A DNA stretch of 6,718 bases. Origin: Spartobacteria bacterium UBA6821 (GTDB taxonomy: Bacteria; Verrucomicrobiota; Verrucomicrobiia; Chthoniobacterales; UBA6821). Under the pieces are notes generated by a model. That model searched no databases and had not been told where the DNA came from. It saw nothing but the letters and a program-made list of their open reading frames with translations. Position numbers and translations under genes: made by a program. Shown one piece after another: positions 5,863 through 6,718 of the stretch (the first letter of the stretch is position 1; each line of letters starts with the position of its first letter). Location of the stretch: contig DKEN01000014.1 of NCBI GenBank assembly GCA_002452515.1, positions 1 through 6,718 on the forward strand. Reading direction: 5' to 3'.

Positions 5863-5872
5863 CGAGGAATAA
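5699..5872 (+). CDS. hypothetical 57-residue basic protein (doubtful)
   Basis: The product is not recognised. It starts MSTTTRNITTKK, is rich in Thr, Arg and Lys, and ends GPTPWAEIELTEE. AAGGA sits at a usable ribosome-site distance before ATG 5699. The stop at 5870-5872 lies 28 bases before the next + strand gene, whose product also begins MSTTT, so the two could form a small operon or share an ancestral start region. The membrane-protein-like ORF on the opposite strand competes for the same bases. Low composition complexity at the N-terminus keeps confidence low. Confidence 0.3.
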   Translation: MSTTTRNITTKKTTRCTPARNARWSAEKTRTRLARSFSKLGTQSGPTPWAEIELTEE

Positions 5873-5885
5873 TCAAATAATCAAC

Positions 5886-5893
5886 GAGGAGGA
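5886..5893 (+). promoter_or_regulatory. strong Shine-Dalgarno site
   Basis: GAGGAGGA lies 7 bases before ATG 5901. It is the best ribosome binding site in the window and fixes the start of the 73-residue gene. The other chromosomal genes here have no comparable site. Confidence 0.8.
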
Positions 5894-5900
5894 TTTATCC

Positions 5901-6122
5901 ATGAGCACAACGACTCTTCATCTACTTGAGAAGCCGCGTCTGGCGGTGAGAACGCGTTCCGAGAATCCCGATCACCATCTCTGGAACAACAACGGCACCT
6001 GGTGGTGCCATTTCACCAGGCATCAGCCTGATTACACCAAAGAACGTGTCCGTCTTTCACTCCACACCCATGATCGCACGGTGGCCCGCTTGCTGCGGGA
6101 CACGCTGTTGAGTGCCGCTTAG
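5901..6122 (+). CDS. small protein resembling the N-terminal DNA-binding arm of tyrosine integrases
   Basis: This is a complete 73-residue protein with a very strong ribosome site. Residues 22-72 read NPDHHLWNNNGTWWCHFTRH, then KERVRLSLHTHDRTVARLLRDTLL. That is the pattern of the integrase N-terminal arm region, in which a three-stranded sheet (hLW..ngtWw.hf) is followed by R.SL.T.d...Ar. No catalytic domain follows: the frame stops at 6120-6122 and no integrase remnant is seen downstream. It may be a stand-alone DNA-binding protein rather than a broken integrase, because the start, ribosome site and stop are tidy. From memory, similar short proteins occur in Verrucomicrobiota, with no function known to me. 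It could act as a regulator or recombination directionality factor; both are guesses. Confidence 0.65.
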   Translation: MSTTTLHLLEKPRLAVRTRSENPDHHLWNNNGTWWCHFTRHQPDYTKERVRLSLHTHDRTVARLLRDTLLSAA

Positions 6123-6156
6123 GAAAAATTCATAGCATTAGGGAAAAGGATGTGAG

Positions 6157-6436
6157 ACTCGCGCAAAGATTTTCACCATAAAGCACATGAAGAAAAAAAG
6201 ATGATGTAGAAACTTTCAACATCTTAACCCCTCTGCTTTGTCTGGCGGCTTTCCCAAGCCAGCCATCCGATCAAGCTCGGACTGCCTTCGGCATGACTAT
6301 CAGCTTTGACTCGCTCGCTCCCGCTCGGCTCGCCCTGCGGGCCGTGCTGCTGCACAGTCTATCCAAGCCGTTTCCACGGCTATGTATTCACCAGGCGCTG
6401 ATTTCTCCTCTCTGCGCCTTTGCGTCTCTGCGCGAG
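6157..6436. repeat. candidate dispersed repeat bounded by inverted 8-mers
   Basis: This 280-bp gene-free stretch begins with CTCGCGCA (6157-6164) and ends with its exact inverse TGCGCGAG (6429-6436). Near the right end TCTCTGCGC occurs twice with a 16-bp period (6409-6417 and 6425-6433) around CTTTGCG. Near the left end are CGCAAAG and an ACCATAAAGCACATGAAG-type string. Phrases of this kind recur between genes in many PVC and cyanobacterial genomes. The interior (6220-6400) shows no protein family. The right end touches the trhO stop codon. Copy number in the genome cannot be judged here. Confidence 0.4.
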
Positions 6437-6718
6437 CTATTCCTGCTCTCTTTCTTCCGTTGCCATTTTCTCGAAGCAGGAGGGGCAGCTCACCTCGTAA
6501 ACATATCGGGGATCGAGCAGTTCCTCTGCTTTGAGAGGCTCCTGACAGGCAAAGCAGAGCTGGCTGCCGGTTTCCTGCAGGGCCGGGTCAACACCGACGC
6601 GCTTGTCGAAGACAAAGCACTCCCCCTCATAGTGGGCGCCGCCGCATTCCTCGAAGTATTTGAGGATCCCTCCGTCCAATTGATAGACCGTGCGAAAGCC
6701 TTCGCGTTCCAACAGGGG
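6437..6718 (-). CDS. trhO: tRNA uridine(34) hydroxylase TrhO, C-terminal part (5' end off the right edge)
   Basis: The visible 93 codons begin inside a rhodanese domain ([24 protein letters not shown]) and continue with [18 protein letters not shown], then a zinc-ribbon-like tail with CFAC and CPSC. This order is that of TrhO (formerly YceA), which makes 5-hydroxyuridine at the wobble position U34 of tRNAs with the rhodanese cysteine as a key residue. That catalytic cysteine lies just upstream, beyond the window edge, as do the acylphosphatase-like N-terminal parts. The frame is open to the edge, so internal starts such as TTG 6712 are not real starts. The family is about 300 residues or more, so about two thirds is missing from view. 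The gene converges on the repeat segment and no terminator is visible. Confidence 0.93.
   Translation of the reverse strand, partial: PLLEREGFRTVYQLDGGILKYFEECGGAHYEGECFVFDKRVGVDPALQETGSQLCFACQEPLKAEELLDPRYVYEVSCPSCFEKMATEEREQE

Noticed and set aside
6293..6718. Rightward frame open to the right edge
   Set aside because: It is antisense to trhO over most of its length, crosses the repeat segment and shows no family features.
1..6718. CRISPR array or insertion-sequence transposase
   Set aside because: There are no regularly spaced repeats with spacers, and no transposase-like protein on either strand.

Overview
The window looks like a junction between a bacterial chromosome (right, about 4252-6718) and the end of an integrated mobile element (left, 1 to about 4250). 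The best guess for the host is Verrucomicrobiota or a close PVC relative. This rests on an FmdB-like protein without its usual zinc cysteines, a fused AbiEi-like/Fic protein, a small integrase-N-terminus-like protein, and a dispersed repeat of the CTTTGCG/TCTCTGCGC type. It is an inference from protein and repeat style, not from a marker gene.

Element side. A leftward gene (1221 to beyond base 1) is uninterrupted for 407 codons and runs off the left edge. It carries a TLTF strand, an HCH (HUH-type) motif and a downstream tyrosine motif in the order and spacing of a rolling-circle replication initiator. Divergent from it is a 498-residue Fic protein with an intact HPFSDGNGRIAR active site, a built-in inhibitory motif (SNFIEG) and an AbiEi-like N-terminal region. 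Tail-to-tail with fic, only 2 bases away, is a tyrosine integrase with all catalytic residues. Behind the integrase start come a perfect tandem 11-bp repeat and then the 3' part of a tRNA gene (anticodon loop to CCA) with no matching 5' half. That is the expected attachment-site remnant when an element inserts in a tRNA 3' end. The rest of the element and the restored tRNA should lie to the left.

Chromosome side. In order there are an FmdB-like small protein (+), an LTxxQ (Spy/CpxP-like) lipoprotein (+), and a candidate structured RNA with its own promoter and a strong intrinsic terminator (+, about 5269-5480). Next come two mutually antisense small ORFs (5632-5872), of which at most one is likely real, and a 73-residue protein with a very good ribosome binding site that resembles the N-terminal arm-binding region of integrases. 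A 280-bp repeat-like segment bounded by inverted 8-mers follows, and the C-terminal end of tRNA uridine-34 hydroxylase trhO runs off the right edge (-).

How it fits together: the left block reads as a compact integrative element. The integrase would handle insertion and excision, the HUH protein replication or mobilisation of the circular form, and the AbiEi-Fic protein maintenance or defence. The right block is ordinary chromosome apart from the RNA candidate and the repeat.
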